Shown piece after piece: positions 1-11,216 of a DNA stretch of 64,000 nt. The position numbers were made by a program, and so were the translations under genes. The notes beneath the pieces were generated by a model, which searched no databases, was not told the origin of the DNA, and saw only the letters and a list, made by a program, of their open reading frames with translations. This DNA is from Beverwykella pulmonaria (Eukaryota; Ascomycota; Dothideomycetes; Pleosporales; Melanommataceae), in assembly GCA_001599595.1 (NCBI GenBank), contig BCHH01000007.1:2312719-2376718 (forward strand), given 5' to 3'. How positions within the stretch are numbered: the first letter of the stretch is position 1; each line of letters begins with the position of its first letter.

Positions 1-389
1 AAGGAATACTCCACTGAGCTTTGCAAAGCGCTCTGGTGTTTAGCCGAGGTAGTTTTACAGCTGGTCAAAATATTCATTGCTTGATTCTGACTATCTTTGC
101 GGCTCCCTGATAGAATAAGTAGAATCGCTAGAGCCTGAGAGACAATGGAAGTGCGTTGACGAAACGACGTTTAGAGGCAGTGTAGCAGAACACGGCCCGA
201 AGCGTCTTCCGCCAAGCGGCTTACCTGTTACGTCATAGGTCTCGCTCTCCTCCATCCGAGGTGTTAGGTCTCGTTGCCTTCACTATCCGCTGCTCAAGAT
301 AATGCCATCCATCGCCCTTCCGCGGCGGCATTCACGAATCAATCTACCTCCTCCTCCCTACCTGTACCTCCCTCCTTGACAGAGCTACC
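1..389. other. 5' flank of the GlcG/HbpS-like gene
   Basis: No coding exon could be supported here. The last 100 bases before the ATG at 390 are pyrimidine-rich (runs of ctcctcc and cctccctcc), which is usual for fungal promoters and 5' leaders. The left end may belong to a neighbour outside the window. Confidence 0.4.
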
Positions 390-839
390 ATGTCGTCTAC
401 AAAATCCGTACCAGTTCTCACCCTCGAGGGTGCCCGCATCGCCATATCTGCAGCGGAGGTGCGCGCAAAGGAAATCGGAGTACCCATGAACATCGCCGTC
501 GTCGATTCCGCATGCCATCTCATCGCTTTCGCACGCATGGAGGGTGCGAAGATAACATCAATCAACATCGCCATAGATAAGGCCTTCACAGCGGCCGGGC
601 ACAGGTCGGCAACGAGTGTCTACAAGGAGGCTGTCTGGCCAGGCGGGCCTGCTTTTGGCATTGGGAATAGCAATGGGGGACGATTTACGACGATTGCGGG
701 AGGTATACCCATTACACTGGACGGTGTTGTGGTTGGGGCAATTGGTTGCAGTACCGGCTTGCCGAAGCAGGACGAAGATGTTGCGAAGAAGGGTGTCGAA
801 GCCGTTGAGAAGACTCTTGGGGTGAAAGCGAAGCTGTGA
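390..839 (+). CDS. GlcG/HbpS-like (DUF336) small protein
   Basis: Single-exon gene of 149 aa starting at an ATG in a favourable context (acc-ATG-tc). The fold signature of the GlcG/HbpS (DUF336) family is clear: an N-terminal helix rich in Ala (LEGARIAISAAEVRAKE), the strand NIAVVDSACHLIAFARM, a helix with IAIDKAFTAA, the loop GGPAFGIGNSNGGRF, and the Gly-rich strand ITLDGVVVGAIGCS. Length is typical for a one-domain member. Bacterial relatives include the haem-binding protein HbpS and the glycolate-operon protein GlcG; fungal copies are widespread and mostly uncharacterised, so a cytosolic cofactor-binding or stress role is only an inference. No signal peptide is visible. Confidence 0.85.
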   Translation: MSSTKSVPVLTLEGARIAISAAEVRAKEIGVPMNIAVVDSACHLIAFARMEGAKITSINIAIDKAFTAAGHRSATSVYKEAVWPGGPAFGIGNSNGGRFTTIAGGIPITLDGVVVGAIGCSTGLPKQDEDVAKKGVEAVEKTLGVKAKL

Positions 840-1924
840 GGAACAATGTCTGAAAGAGAGAGATTTGAGGATCATGTCTAGAGGAGGACCCTCGACACAA
901 CGAGAATAGAAACACTATTGCCTGTCTAGGAAATGGAGCGAGTCGAAGTCGTTACGCCGACATCCTATCCCGTTCTCCGCATGAGTTCTCTGAGAGAGTA
1001 TTTCCGAATCCCGGTCTCAGTTCCATCAGTACCCAACAGGTTCCAAGATGCGAGCATCTACGGGCGTTGGTATCTTTTCATATAAACACCAAACGAGGCG
1101 CAGTTTCTGCTTGGTAAATCATTTGTAGGGTCAGTACGGAGTATACGTGCATTGGTGTCCGATTGTGCTCCAAGCAGCTTTGCAACTCATAGACCAAAGT
1201 CTCAATTTGGAAGGAATACACGGCCTTCGAATTTTGCAGTACTAGAGGGAAGACCGTCCGCTTTGCCTGATGTCAGAACCTACTTACAACGACTCCTTCT
1301 AACGAATGTAGAAGACAGCCGAATCTGGTGGTTAATTGCTTACCGATCTAGGAGTTGCGGAGGTCGACGTAGGTTTGGCCCCCACGCCGAAACTCCCTGC
1401 AAGCCACATCAACAACTGACGAGCACTCAGAATGCCCTGTTCTTCTGCAACTCTACATGTCCTTTTCTTCATTCCGAATTCAACTCGCAAATCGTGTACC
1501 TGGTCCGATATTCCACTCTCGACAAAACTTCGCTTGATGGTTTAGATCTTACAGGACCCGACCTAATGATCCTTCTGCGAAGTTTACCAAACCCGGACAA
1601 TTTCCGCACGCGACAAGTGAAACAATCGATCTATGCCGATCCGTGAAACGGACTTTGCAACCAATCAGATTACTTCCTTAACATCAAGCTTCTCTCGTGA
1701 CACCATCGTAACCACTCAGGACCTCGGAACACTCCCGTCCTTGGCCCAACTTTTGCACAGCCATGGTGGAGTCTCTTTCGCTGACCACTAGTGCCTCCCA
1801 TGGAGGTACAAGGTCTATGCGCAGATAATATATGTACGACTGCCGTGAACCTCACAATTCTCTTCCTAGTTCATCAAGCTTCACTTTCATTCTTTTCTTT
1901 CAGTCACTCGTTTGAATTCCAAGT
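840..1924. other. Intergenic region, promoter of the GH71 gene
   Basis: No supported gene. An open frame at 1152-1646 has no recognisable domain and no splice context and is treated as chance. A CCAAT box (caaCCAATcag, 1661-1665) lies about 260 bp upstream of the GH71 ATG, and an AT-rich TATA-like stretch (ataatatatg, near 1825) about 100 bp upstream; these are the best promoter candidates. Confidence 0.4.
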
Positions 1925-4086
1925 ATGCGATCATTCACTTCTCTCTTGGTTGCTGGGCTGCTGGCGGCCTTGGCCGATGCCGTTCCTTACCAACCTTCTC
2001 TTATGCCGAGACAGGACGCTAGCAGTCATTTGGTGTTTTGTCATTTCATGGTGAGTGTTTGTCGAGCATACTACATGTTGCCGTGTCCAAGGAGAATAGC
2101 AGATGTGTCTTGTAGATTTGAGTAGAGGGCAAATGGATACTGTTCGCCCTACTAAGTCCTGCCATATCTACGAGCAGTACTCAAGCAAGAGACACCCAGC
2201 CTTTTTCCTCGGAAACCAAAACAAATCTACTACACTTACAATATGAAGACGCTAACATGTTTAGATGGGCATTGTCCCCAACCGGGCCAGCGCCGACGAC
2301 TATGCCGACGACATGAAGCGCGCCAAAGCCGCCGGAATCGACGCCTTCGCGCTCAACATCGGCACCGACCAATACAACGAGCAGCAGTTGACTTATGCAT
2401 ACGATGCTGCAGCTGCCGCCGATATGAAAGTCTTCATTTCCTTTGATTTCAACTGGTTTTCCCCCTCTGGCGATGCCGGGAAAGTGGGAGGCCTCATCAA
2501 GAACTTTGGTGGCAAGCCGGCTCAGTTGATGGTCGATAATAAGGTCTTTGTGTCGTCCTTCGCTGGTGATGGGCTGGATGTGAATGCTGTGCGTGCGGCG
2601 GCTGGAATGGACCTTTTTGTTGCGCCGAATTTCCACCCTGAACAGACTGCCGATCCCAGCACGATCGACGGTGCACTTAATTGGGTTGCATGGGACTCGG
2701 ATGGTGACTTAGCCCTTTCTCTACCTTGAAGAACTATACTGACTTTAGGACAGGCGCCAACAAGGCTCCCAAAGCCGGAGGAACGAACCTGACAGTCGCG
2801 CAAAACGATGCTACGTACGCGAAGTGGCTAGGCGAGAAGAGCTACATAGCCCCTGTTTCCCCTTGGTAAGTCTTGCTTGACATTGCTGCCCCTTCCTTTT
2901 CTAATTGAAGAACAGGTTCAACACCCACTACGGCCCGGAAGTCAGCTACAGCAAGAACTGGGTGTTCCCCGGCGATCTCCTCTGGTACAACCGCTGGAAC
3001 GAGATCCTCGAGCTCAGCCCCCGCTTCCTCGAGATCATCACCTGGAATGACTACGGCGAGTCTCACTACATCGGCCCGTTGTCCTCAAAGCACACCGACG
3101 ATGGTAACAGCAAATGGGTTAACGACATGCCGCACAATGGATGGCTCGATATGGCCAAGCCTTTCATCGCTGCTTACAAGGCGGGCGAGAAGTCCCCAGC
3201 CAAGTTCATCACTGAGGATCAGATCATTTACTGGTACCGCCCAACGCTGAAGTCGCTCAACTGCGACGCCACGGATACGACCATGGAAGATGCACCGAAC
3301 CCGCAGGGTAACTATTTCAAGGGCCGACCCGACGGCGTTGACTCCCTCGAAGATGCCGTATTCGTCGTTGCGCTCTTGAAAGAGGCCGGGAAAGTCACTG
3401 CAATTTCCGGGGCCAACTCAAAGACCTTCGATGCTCCCGCCGGCGCCAGCGCATGGAAAGTAGACATGGGTGTTGGAGCCCAGAAGTTCAGTCTTGAAAG
3501 AGGTGGACAAGAAGTCATGAGTGAGGTCAGTTTGAGGGATATCATGGATACCTGCCCATGCGGTATCTACAACTACAACGCTTTTGTCGGCACTGTCCCT
3601 GCTGGTCCTTCAGACCCGCTTGGCGCAGATGGAATGACGGGTCTTACAACTGGGCTCAAGGTTCAGTGTGAGGCTAAACCTTCTCTTCCCATCGGCGGTG
3701 GCCAGGTCATCCAGCCTACTGGCACCCCTGTAGCTTCTCAGCCCGCTCCTGTGTCCACCCAAGCTTCCTCTGCGCCTGTTGTCACGCAAGCCCCAGCACC
3801 TGTCACATCCTCGACTGTGACCCCCGAGCCCGCTGCTCCTACAACCGAAGCCCCCGCTTCATCCGCTCCTGAGCCAGTGGCTTCTGCTTCTATGGTTGTC
3901 ATCCCTATTGAACCAAAGCCGCCTGCCACAACTACAGTCCAGAAGGCTGGTGCTGCTGGATGCACGGCGACCGTCACGTTGTCAAGTCAGATTGCGCCGA
4001 CAAACTGCTTGGGGTCGGGACAGGTGTGGGCCGGTCCTGTTGGACAGCCTGATTGCTGCGATGGTGCGGCGCCTTGCTGCAGATAG
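1925..4086 (+). CDS. Secreted alpha-1,3-glucanase (mutanase), GH71
   Basis: Four exons join cleanly: 1925-2050, 2265-2703, 2754-2865 and 2916-4086, giving 615 aa. The 214-nt first intron has a GCTAAC branch site; introns 2 and 3 are 50 nt each. The protein begins with a signal peptide (SLLVAGLLAALADA) and a short pro-region. The GH71 catalytic domain follows, with family-typical stretches around exon joins: LVFCHFMMGIV, FISFDFNWFS, SYIAPVSPWFNTHYG, VSYSKNWVFPGDLLWYNRW and EIITWNDYGESHYIGPL. After the domain comes a Pro/Ser/Thr/Ala-rich linker of about 120 residues, then a short cysteine-rich end (six Cys in the last 42 residues). GH71 enzymes hydrolyse alpha-1,3-glucan of fungal cell walls, in wall remodelling or attack on other fungi. 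It is convergent with the HET gene. Confidence 0.92.
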
Positions 4087-4445
4087 AAGGGCTGAAATGG
4101 AGGAGTTGGTTTGAGAATTTTTGTTGCTTGTCTATAGTTTTATCTTCGCTTCTTGGTTGTTGTTATTATAGACTGCCTTAGGTATATTCCAAATCTTTTT
4201 AATTTATGTTTTTTCATTGTGCTAAGTTTTTGGTTTGATGCGATGATCGATCCTTTCTCTTTCCTGTCTTACCGCTCTCCGCCTCTATTTTATCTAAAAC
4301 CGAAATCTTATGGGGAAAGGATGACGGGTGTAGCGTCAGACATCCATTAAAGTTCAGAAGAAAATCTTGCAAGGAGCAGATAGTTGTAATCGTCTGAATC
4401 CAGAAATGATTGGCCAGTGCATTTCTTTTAGAGCTGCGGCCAATT
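4087..4445. other. Convergent 3' flanks of the GH71 and HET genes
   Basis: Short AT-rich spacer between two genes facing each other. It should hold both polyadenylation regions. No gene or repeat seen. Confidence 0.5.
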
Positions 4446-7228
4446 TCAAAGTAAGTAAATCTCCTCCGACTTCTTCCCCGACTTCTCCATACTCTCAACC
4501 ACTTCTCCATCCATCGCCCCAATCAAATAACACTCTCCAACAACAACATAAACCATCTTCTTTCCAACACCCTCAAGCCTCAGCTCCCCAACCTTCCTGA
4601 CAGCGATCGGTGTCCTAGCCCCCATAACAATTACGACCTCATCTTCCTCCATGGCATCCCCCGCCATCCCAATATATCCCGAGTTCAACTCTACATACCT
4701 CCTCAACAGCCCAATGGATCTTACCGCGCGGTCCGCCTCTACTACTCTCGCATACTCTTCCTGATCATCAAAGTCTTTGGAAGAAGGGGGCACATATCCG
4801 CCGTATTCCCCTGATTTGCCTCTTTGAATCCACTTCCTCCATAGCTTCACCGACTCAATATCATCCTTTGTGGCACGGCGGAACATAGCTTTGCTGCCGA
4901 CCCGAGTAGCGGCTGCTGAAGAGGCAGAAGAAGCAAAGAACGTATCACCACATATCGCGCGGCAAATGGCATCGTACAGTGTCTCTCCGCTTGCTTTGTA
5001 CGGTTTCAGCAGTCTCTTGGTCGGGTGCATGGGTAGGGGAAACTCCTTGTCTATGATCTTAATGATTGTTGCCGTATGGATCATGAACGGCCATCTGTAG
5101 TCCCCACTCCCGTTCTTCTCCCCTAGCACCTTGCCCACGCGGAACACGGACACGGGGAGAATGGCAGAGCGCGTAAGCACCTGGTCTGACGTATAAAACA
5201 GCTTTTGGGGGAGCAGCGCCGGACGCCCACCGCTGGCGTTGAAAACTAAAGCGCGGTTGATGCGTTCAGAGACCGGCGCCTCTGAGCCCAAATTATTCAT
5301 TTGCGCCCAGTCTGGCGCCCAAGTCGAGAAAGGGAATTCCGTAGGCGAGGGTTTCCCCTTCTTCACCGCTTCTCTCTTGTCGTACTTGGCGTCGTAGCCC
5401 GCGTTTGGGGGGAGAGGCGTATAATATGCGATAGCAGACTGAATTGCATCTATGGCTTTCGATAACTGTGATCTTTCCATTGGCTTCTCGGCTTTGAAGG
5501 ATAGGAACTCGAGTGTTCGCGTCACGGATATCGAATGCAGGGCCACTTTCTGATACAGCGCGTCGCCGCTGATCGTGTAGTCGGGTGTAATGGGACCGCC
5601 GTCCCCCCAGTTTCGAACGAGACCTAGGAGGCCGTAGATTTTGTCGCGGGAATCGGTCGCGTCTTTGGGGTAGTAGAGGCGAAGGAGGGTCATAAGTGTA
5701 GTCTTTTCATTTTCGCGCCAGAGGCGCCCGCTCTCAACGATGGTCTGCATCTTATGGCAATAGTCGTCGAGACAGACGTATTGTGGGTCTGAGGAGGGTA
5801 GGAGAGTGGAGCAGCAGGTTGAACGGTGCTGAGAGAGGTGTGTGGAAGCTGATGCGTACATTGAGAGGGGAGCTGTGAAACTCCCGAATATTACGGTGAC
5901 AGTGGGAGGGAGAATGACTTCTTGCACGACCCAGATGCGGTTCCACTGTAGTATCTTCAGCTTCGATATACTTGGTGGGAATGACTAGGGGCGGGAAATT
6001 TCTTTTACATACCCATGGTTGTGTGATCAAGAGCTGAAAGGCTTGAATACACGCCGTCTTTATATTCATATTCGCCAACAGTGGAATCTCCTTCAGATGC
6101 ACATCCCCTGCCAACAACCGCATAAAACACATCGCTAACATCATCGAGTTCGCGGCTCTCTTATCAGGGAGGTCAGGATACGTATCCGCGTACGCCCTCG
6201 CATACTTCAAAACCTCACTGATCTTCGGGATGTCAGACTGATCTCCACTCCAGGTAAACAAGCTCGGGTCCCAAGGCTCCTCACTACTGCTATACTCTAC
6301 TGCGGCGTGCGGATAATACCAAGGCTCCCCGAGGTACACGATAACTTCATTCGGCTTTTCGTAGATGTTACGCATGAGCTGTACTTGATGCATGCGCTCA
6401 TCCATATCAACTTGATTGATGCAGATAGCGTCAATCCAGATTGGGGTCTGCGATTCGAGGCTGCGGAGGCGCTGGAGAGCACACTTGAGGTTCCGAGTCA
6501 CGTCGAAGCGATGGCCGTTCAGCGTTATGGGTAGCGTATCTTGGGGATCACCCCATGTGTAAGAGAGTGCTTTGTACGTTGGGTTTGCGTCAAGTGAGAC
6601 GACATTGAACGTGCAGTTGATGTCGTAGTCTGTCTGCGATGACTGAGGAGAAATAGTGACGACACGGATTTCGCTTTTAGTTTTGTCGAGAGGAGTGTAG
6701 ATTTTTTCGTGGACGGTGCCTGCGATTTTCGTTAGAAGTTGATATGGAATGGGCTCGGTATAGCGCGCCTTGCTCTGAGCTCTGATCTTGAAGAACAAGT
6801 TTTGACAGCGTTCCGGAGGTGATGATCATCCCTTCGTCAGGCTGTTGGGGAATGGTGGGAGGTTCAGCCTTGTCTATCTCATTCGTTTCCCACAAAATAT
6901 GCTCGAATGCAAAGTAGGGATCTGACGGATCCTCTTCAACTTGGGTTTCCGGCAAAGAGATCGACTGCTCCGGTATCACTGCCGATGTTGGAGACAAAGC
7001 CTTCCCGAGTATCGTTTGGGTGTTCTGATCAATACGATTAACCGCATCCATGATATCTTTCAAACTTGGTTGGTCGACGAGTTTATCCAAAAGCTCGCTG
7101 ACGCTGGAGGAGAATTGCAAGAACACTTTGCTTGGTACAGCCCTGGCACCCTGCGAAATGCGTTCTTGAAGACTCTCGATATCATTCCTGATATTGGAGG
7201 CGTGAACGGGGATAGAATTGGCTTTCAT
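4446..7228 (-). CDS. HET-domain (heterokaryon incompatibility-like) protein
   Basis: Two exons are firm: up to 6013 and 5945-4446, joined across a 67-nt intron (donor gtatgt, acceptor ctacag) to read LLITQPW|WNRIWVVQEV, as in HET proteins. The HET hallmarks are present: YKALSYTWGDP, VTRNLKCALQRLR, TPIWIDAICINQVDMDER. The C-terminal part has the usual ending (VVIVMGARTPIAVRKVGE then VVVGECYLIGAMDGE). These two exons give 761 aa but the open frame begins after a TGA without an ATG. A second open frame, 7228-6677, starts with ATG and supplies about 140 residues including a helical stretch (SVSELLDKLVDQPSLKDIM); the two frames differ by one base. An unrecognised intron (acceptor perhaps ttcttcaag near 6790) or a frameshift must join them. 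Family members mediate non-self recognition and cell death; specificity cannot be read here. Confidence 0.8.
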
Positions 7229-7945
7229 GCCGACGGACGGCTAGCTGCGATCTGCCATATCGGTGAATGTGGTTCTCAAGGGAAGATTAGAGCAAGGGAG
7301 GAAGTAAGAATTGGAACATGACAAGCTGCTTACTGCATCTTTGTAGTTCGAACGTACCCCAGTATTTTCACTTCAGGGGCTGGTATAGTGGGGCAAAATA
7401 CGAGTTTCAGAAAGGATCTCGGACTACTTGAGGGAATGTATACGAACGCTCAACTGTTTGAAACAACAAGTAGGTGCAGGAATTCAAGGAAAGAATGCGA
7501 CATTTATATCGCTTTTACGTTAAAGCTACAGATTTGCTTAAAAATTTACAGAATGGAAAAAAAATCGCCTTGTTTTACATTTTAAAACGGACTGTTAGCT
7601 GTAAGTAGTTATTGCTGGGTGGACAATATTAGTATTTCTACCCCTGGCAGATATGACAAGACAACGAAGGAAAAGATTTAGTAACGTTTGCAAGTACAAA
7701 GAAGCATTGCGAACAGGGCTAGAGAAAAAGTGAGAAAAAGGAAAGAAAGTTGAAAGGCACAGTTGGGTGGAAGCTGGAAAACTCTGTATAGCGACTACAT
7801 AGCAGCAGCATAAGAGATTCACTTCACCAAACACTCGCATTTCATCCACAGATAGTAGGATTAAGGCTCTAGCTGGTAGATGAGGGAGGGGTGTAGGGGA
7901 GATAGACGCATTGCCAAGCGGGCAAAACATGATCAAAATATGGAC
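7229..7945. other. Upstream flank of the HET gene
   Basis: AT-rich noncoding stretch with A-rich runs near 7556-7580. No gene, repeat or RNA recognised apart from the Pol III terminator at its right edge. Confidence 0.4.
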
Positions 7946-7950
7946 AAAAA
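7946..7950 (-). terminator. Pol III terminator of tRNA-Leu
   Basis: Five T on the minus strand, six bases beyond the discriminator position of the tRNA. This is the expected RNA polymerase III stop signal and supports the tRNA locus having been transcribed. Confidence 0.6.
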
Positions 7951-7956
7951 GAATAT

Positions 7957-8053
7957 TGATGAGAGTGGGACTCGAACCCACGCCACTTTCGTGACCAGGA
8001 ATTTATGCTAAGTTTCCTTAACCTGGCGCCTTAGACCGCTCGGCCATCTTAAA
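7957..8053 (-). tRNA. tRNA-Leu(AAG) with intron; acceptor stem irregular
   Basis: On the minus strand the sequence has an A box (TGGCCGAGCGGTCTAAGGC), an anticodon stem CCAGG/CCTGG with loop TTAAGGA giving anticodon AAG, an intron of about 15 nt directly after the loop, a long Leu-type variable arm (CAC-GAAA-GTG) and a T arm GTGGG-TTCGAGT-CCCAC. The 3' acceptor arm is TCTCATC. Its partner should be GATGAGA but the genome has TTTAAGA, so positions 1-72, 2-71 and 4-69 do not pair. The core is intact and a T5 terminator follows, so this is either a recently decayed tRNA or one that folds poorly. Confidence 0.75.
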
Positions 8054-8541
8054 TTTGTTAGCAAGGTTACTGGATGATGGAGATGAATAATTAGCTTACC
8101 TCACCGCATGTGTTTGAATTATGAAAGATTGATGAATAAAAAAATATATATTGAGTAGAATATATGGCGTAAGAAAGTTGAGGGACAAAGAGGGGCTCGT
8201 GTAGAAATTCGCGCGAATTTCTACGCGAGCAGGGCATTGTGCTGAGGTATGCACTGCCAAGATCTAATCACGTAATTATTCCTTTGATCCCGTTCTTTTC
8301 TACCATGACGCCAACCCCAAGCGCGCCCCGCATTTAACTCTGTCTTGAAGCCTGAGTGCTCGTCAGCTACTCGTGTCCTTTCGTTGTGTCGTTTGAAGAC
8401 GTCACAGCCCAATCATCGGAGGCAAATTGTCAACATCACTCATTTTGGTGACAGAACTGCTAAGAAATGCAGACAATCTACCGCTTTCCCGCTCTTGGAA
8501 CTATGTTGTAACCAATTTCTCCCATATGGCCGAATCACTCC
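8054..8541. other. AT-rich flank with palindrome
   Basis: Contains an A/T-rich stretch at 8138-8165 and the 36-bp palindrome listed separately. No gene recognised. Confidence 0.4.
8195..8230. repeat. 36-bp near-perfect palindrome
   Basis: Two 18-base arms meet without a spacer: GCTCGTGTAGAAATTCGC followed by its inverse complement with one T/C difference. RNA from either strand could fold into an 18-bp hairpin with no room for a loop other than by opening the centre. It lies about 140 bp from the tRNA-Leu gene. Confidence 0.85.
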
Positions 8542-8781
8542 ATGGGTAACATGATGGAGTGGGACGATATGCCTGAAATGGGCGACTTCGATGCCGTACC
8601 GGCAGCGGCGGAACCAGCGGTACCTCGCCTAGACATTGAGGCGATTGATGAGCTACCCACTAAATTCCAATTCAAAGAATTCGCCGAAGCGGAGTACAAC
8701 ATCCACGCTAGAGCTTTGCATGCGGCATCCTACCCCCCGGTTGGAGAACTCAATCATTTTGTCCCTGGAATTTGGGGTTAG
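8542..8781 (+). CDS. Possible small acidic protein, hypothetical
   Basis: A 79-codon open frame with ATG. The product is acidic and methionine-rich at the start (MGNMMEWDDMPEMGDFD) and ends in VGELNHFVPGIWG. I do not recognise a family. Amino-acid composition is more protein-like than most open frames in this region, but there is no splice evidence, no conserved neighbour and no clear promoter; it could be a remnant of a larger decayed gene or chance. Confidence 0.2.
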   Translation: MGNMMEWDDMPEMGDFDAVPAAAEPAVPRLDIEAIDELPTKFQFKEFAEAEYNIHARALHAASYPPVGELNHFVPGIWG

Positions 8782-11216
8782 GGTCATCTTCGCGACGCCA
8801 ATCGACCAACGACGAGACTGGACAACCCTTTAGACAATCGGTAGGTGCTAGGTTATGGTAGGGAACTCCTGTAGACCGGTTCGGGCTTAGCTAGTGAAGA
8901 CTTTTTTACTGTCAAGTTTCATTTAGTATGCATGTTTATTGTGCATATTTCTCCTCTTCGAAGCGCATGCCGTTATAATTTCCTTCTAAGTGTTTCTCCC
9001 AAGGTCGCAAAAATCAACTTGTAAACAAGGCCTGTTCTCTTTCCATCATTCAGAGTATGAACTGATAATGGAACGCCTCGAATTTTCAATAAAAATTGGG
9101 AAAGCAATACGAAAGACCGAAATAACATATCTGGAGTCAGTAAAGCAGGTTGATGCAAAGAAGAGCACTTCAGAGCAAGAGTTAGGTGCGGATTCCAATG
9201 CTAAGACTGCATATCTTCAGTTACCGCAGGCGAGTTAGCCTTGTCTATGCACTGTAGGAGCGCTCTACGATAAGTGACAACATGCGATAGTGCACAGCGT
9301 CGCTGCTGTCGTCCGTCATCCTGTATCTGAATCCTCACTCCTCACTTTTGGGGCTCAACCGCATTGGTAGTTGATAAGGAACGCGTCACAAATCGCCACA
9401 ACGCCCGTAGCCCTCACCCACTCCTCTCGTAGTGCAATGCATTCTCGGCGGCGGTATGCATCTATATAGAAAGACATTGCGGTAAGTAACTTGAGCAGAG
9501 GCTATCCCCTAGTGCTATTTCCATAGCAATTCGCCACTTCTCGTTGAGATATAAGGCGTTGGGGATAGATAATGGCCCATCATCCCGCGCTTGTTGTGTC
9601 ACACAAGCCATCTAGCGCGGAGGAAGTTTGCTTTAGCACAATTCACGTGTCGCTGCCAACTCTCTATATCTTGATCACTGTGTCTTCTCAGTCCTCCTCA
9701 CCTCATTATCAAGCTTTCCATTGATTAGCCCAGATCTTACAGAGCTAGCACGTTAATTGCTCACTAGAAAGTACCTTGCGGCTACAGTAGTGACACATAC
9801 GGAAACAACCTCTCTCCATAAAGTATATTTTGTCTACGTTGGTAGTCAATGCAGAAATCTACCCTTCTCACAATATCTAGTTAGTACGCTCCAACTACAA
9901 TGGTAGTCAATACAGAAAGCTAGTTCGTCCAGCCTCCACAAGGCCTGTTCTCACCCCTTTTCTCTCCATTAGTATAGCTAACCATGTCATCCAGAGTTTC
10001 TTCAAGCCTATTCCCAGGAGTCTTGCATGCTAGTCAAAACAAGGCAAAGCCAAACATTGTGGAATCCGATGTCGAGTGAAGGCAGAGGATATCTTATGAA
10101 TGAATGCGAAAGAGCAGAACTAGGTAAGATCATCTCCACCAAGGTCGCTACTTACACATGGCCGATTTTGCTAACATTTAACAGGATAGGAGAGCAATCT
10201 TTTTGGCTTAGGTCAATTGCTCATTGTCTGGGAGGGTGGGGCCCAAACCCAAAAATTACTTCCGCTCTTAGATCATAACTCAACTGTTCCGCTCATGAAA
10301 TATTAATACATTTCAAGAACTCAAACTCCTCGTCGGAAAGTCAAAAATTGTGATGCAACATTCCGCGTGCATAATTAAAGACCGCGACCTTGCCGAAACA
10401 GGCTACCCTTGTTGAGCCCGATCCCGATTCAGCAGAGCTTGCGAACGTGCGAAATGCTTCGAACACGTCAAGACACTTTTCTATGCATCTGTGGCTTATT
10501 CAAGTCATGGTTGCGAACTATGGAATGATTGAATCGGAATCCAAGCTATCATGGCATTGGGAGCCTTTGATTCAGACATGAAGATGGCCAGTTTGCACAG
10601 CATCAAATAGCATCTTGAAGCTAGAAATAAACATTTAAAGCATCTTCAAAGCCTAGCGAAATCTACTAAACTCATCTCTACACAGACCTGTGCGAGAGTA
10701 GGCCTTTGCGGCGATCCCGGCACGGAGTTCGTAGTCTAAGCCCCCAAACCCACACAGCCCGAAACAAGCTTAGCCGCAGCCTCAAATTAGCACCTCGCCG
10801 CCCCACAGCCCTTGACTACGCGTACGCCATCACCCTACACAGATACTAAAGCGCACTGGGTCGCCAACATGAGGGTCCAAATTCCTGCTTATACTCCTCA
10901 CGTGGATAGTATTGAAAATATGACAGTGCGAAGCTTTAATACTGCAGATGAGGGACGCCAGGGAAGAGGTTCGTATGACAGCTGCCGTTAAGCAATCCTA
11001 TATGCTGTCTCTGAGCGGATTTGCAAAGAAGTTCTGGTAGATATAGTGGTACTTAGTGCAAATGAGTCGAATGCTTTGGCTTTTTCCTAGGTTTATCAGA
11101 CCGGCCTGCAAGTTCGTCTCAGAGGTGGAAACATGGTGTGCAGCTTCAAGTATCTGTATATTGACGACGTAATAGGATCAGACACCTCATCATTCATCCA
11201 CGTTGAACCTGATGCA
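8782..11216. other. Gene-poor stretch
   Basis: No supported gene. A 12-base motif (tggtagtcaat plus cagaaa) occurs twice, at about 9840 and 9900, as a weak direct repeat. Short open frames at 9000-9240, 10027-10278 and 10390-10581 have no recognisable features. Confidence 0.35.

Noticed and set aside
1152..1646. 164-codon open frame between the first two genes
   Set aside because: No domain, poor composition, and it occupies what should be promoter and 3' flanking DNA.
8542..11216. Possible further transposon in the gene-poor stretch
   Set aside because: Only a weak duplicated motif (tggtagtcaat) was seen; no terminal repeats, target duplications or transposase fragments could be found.
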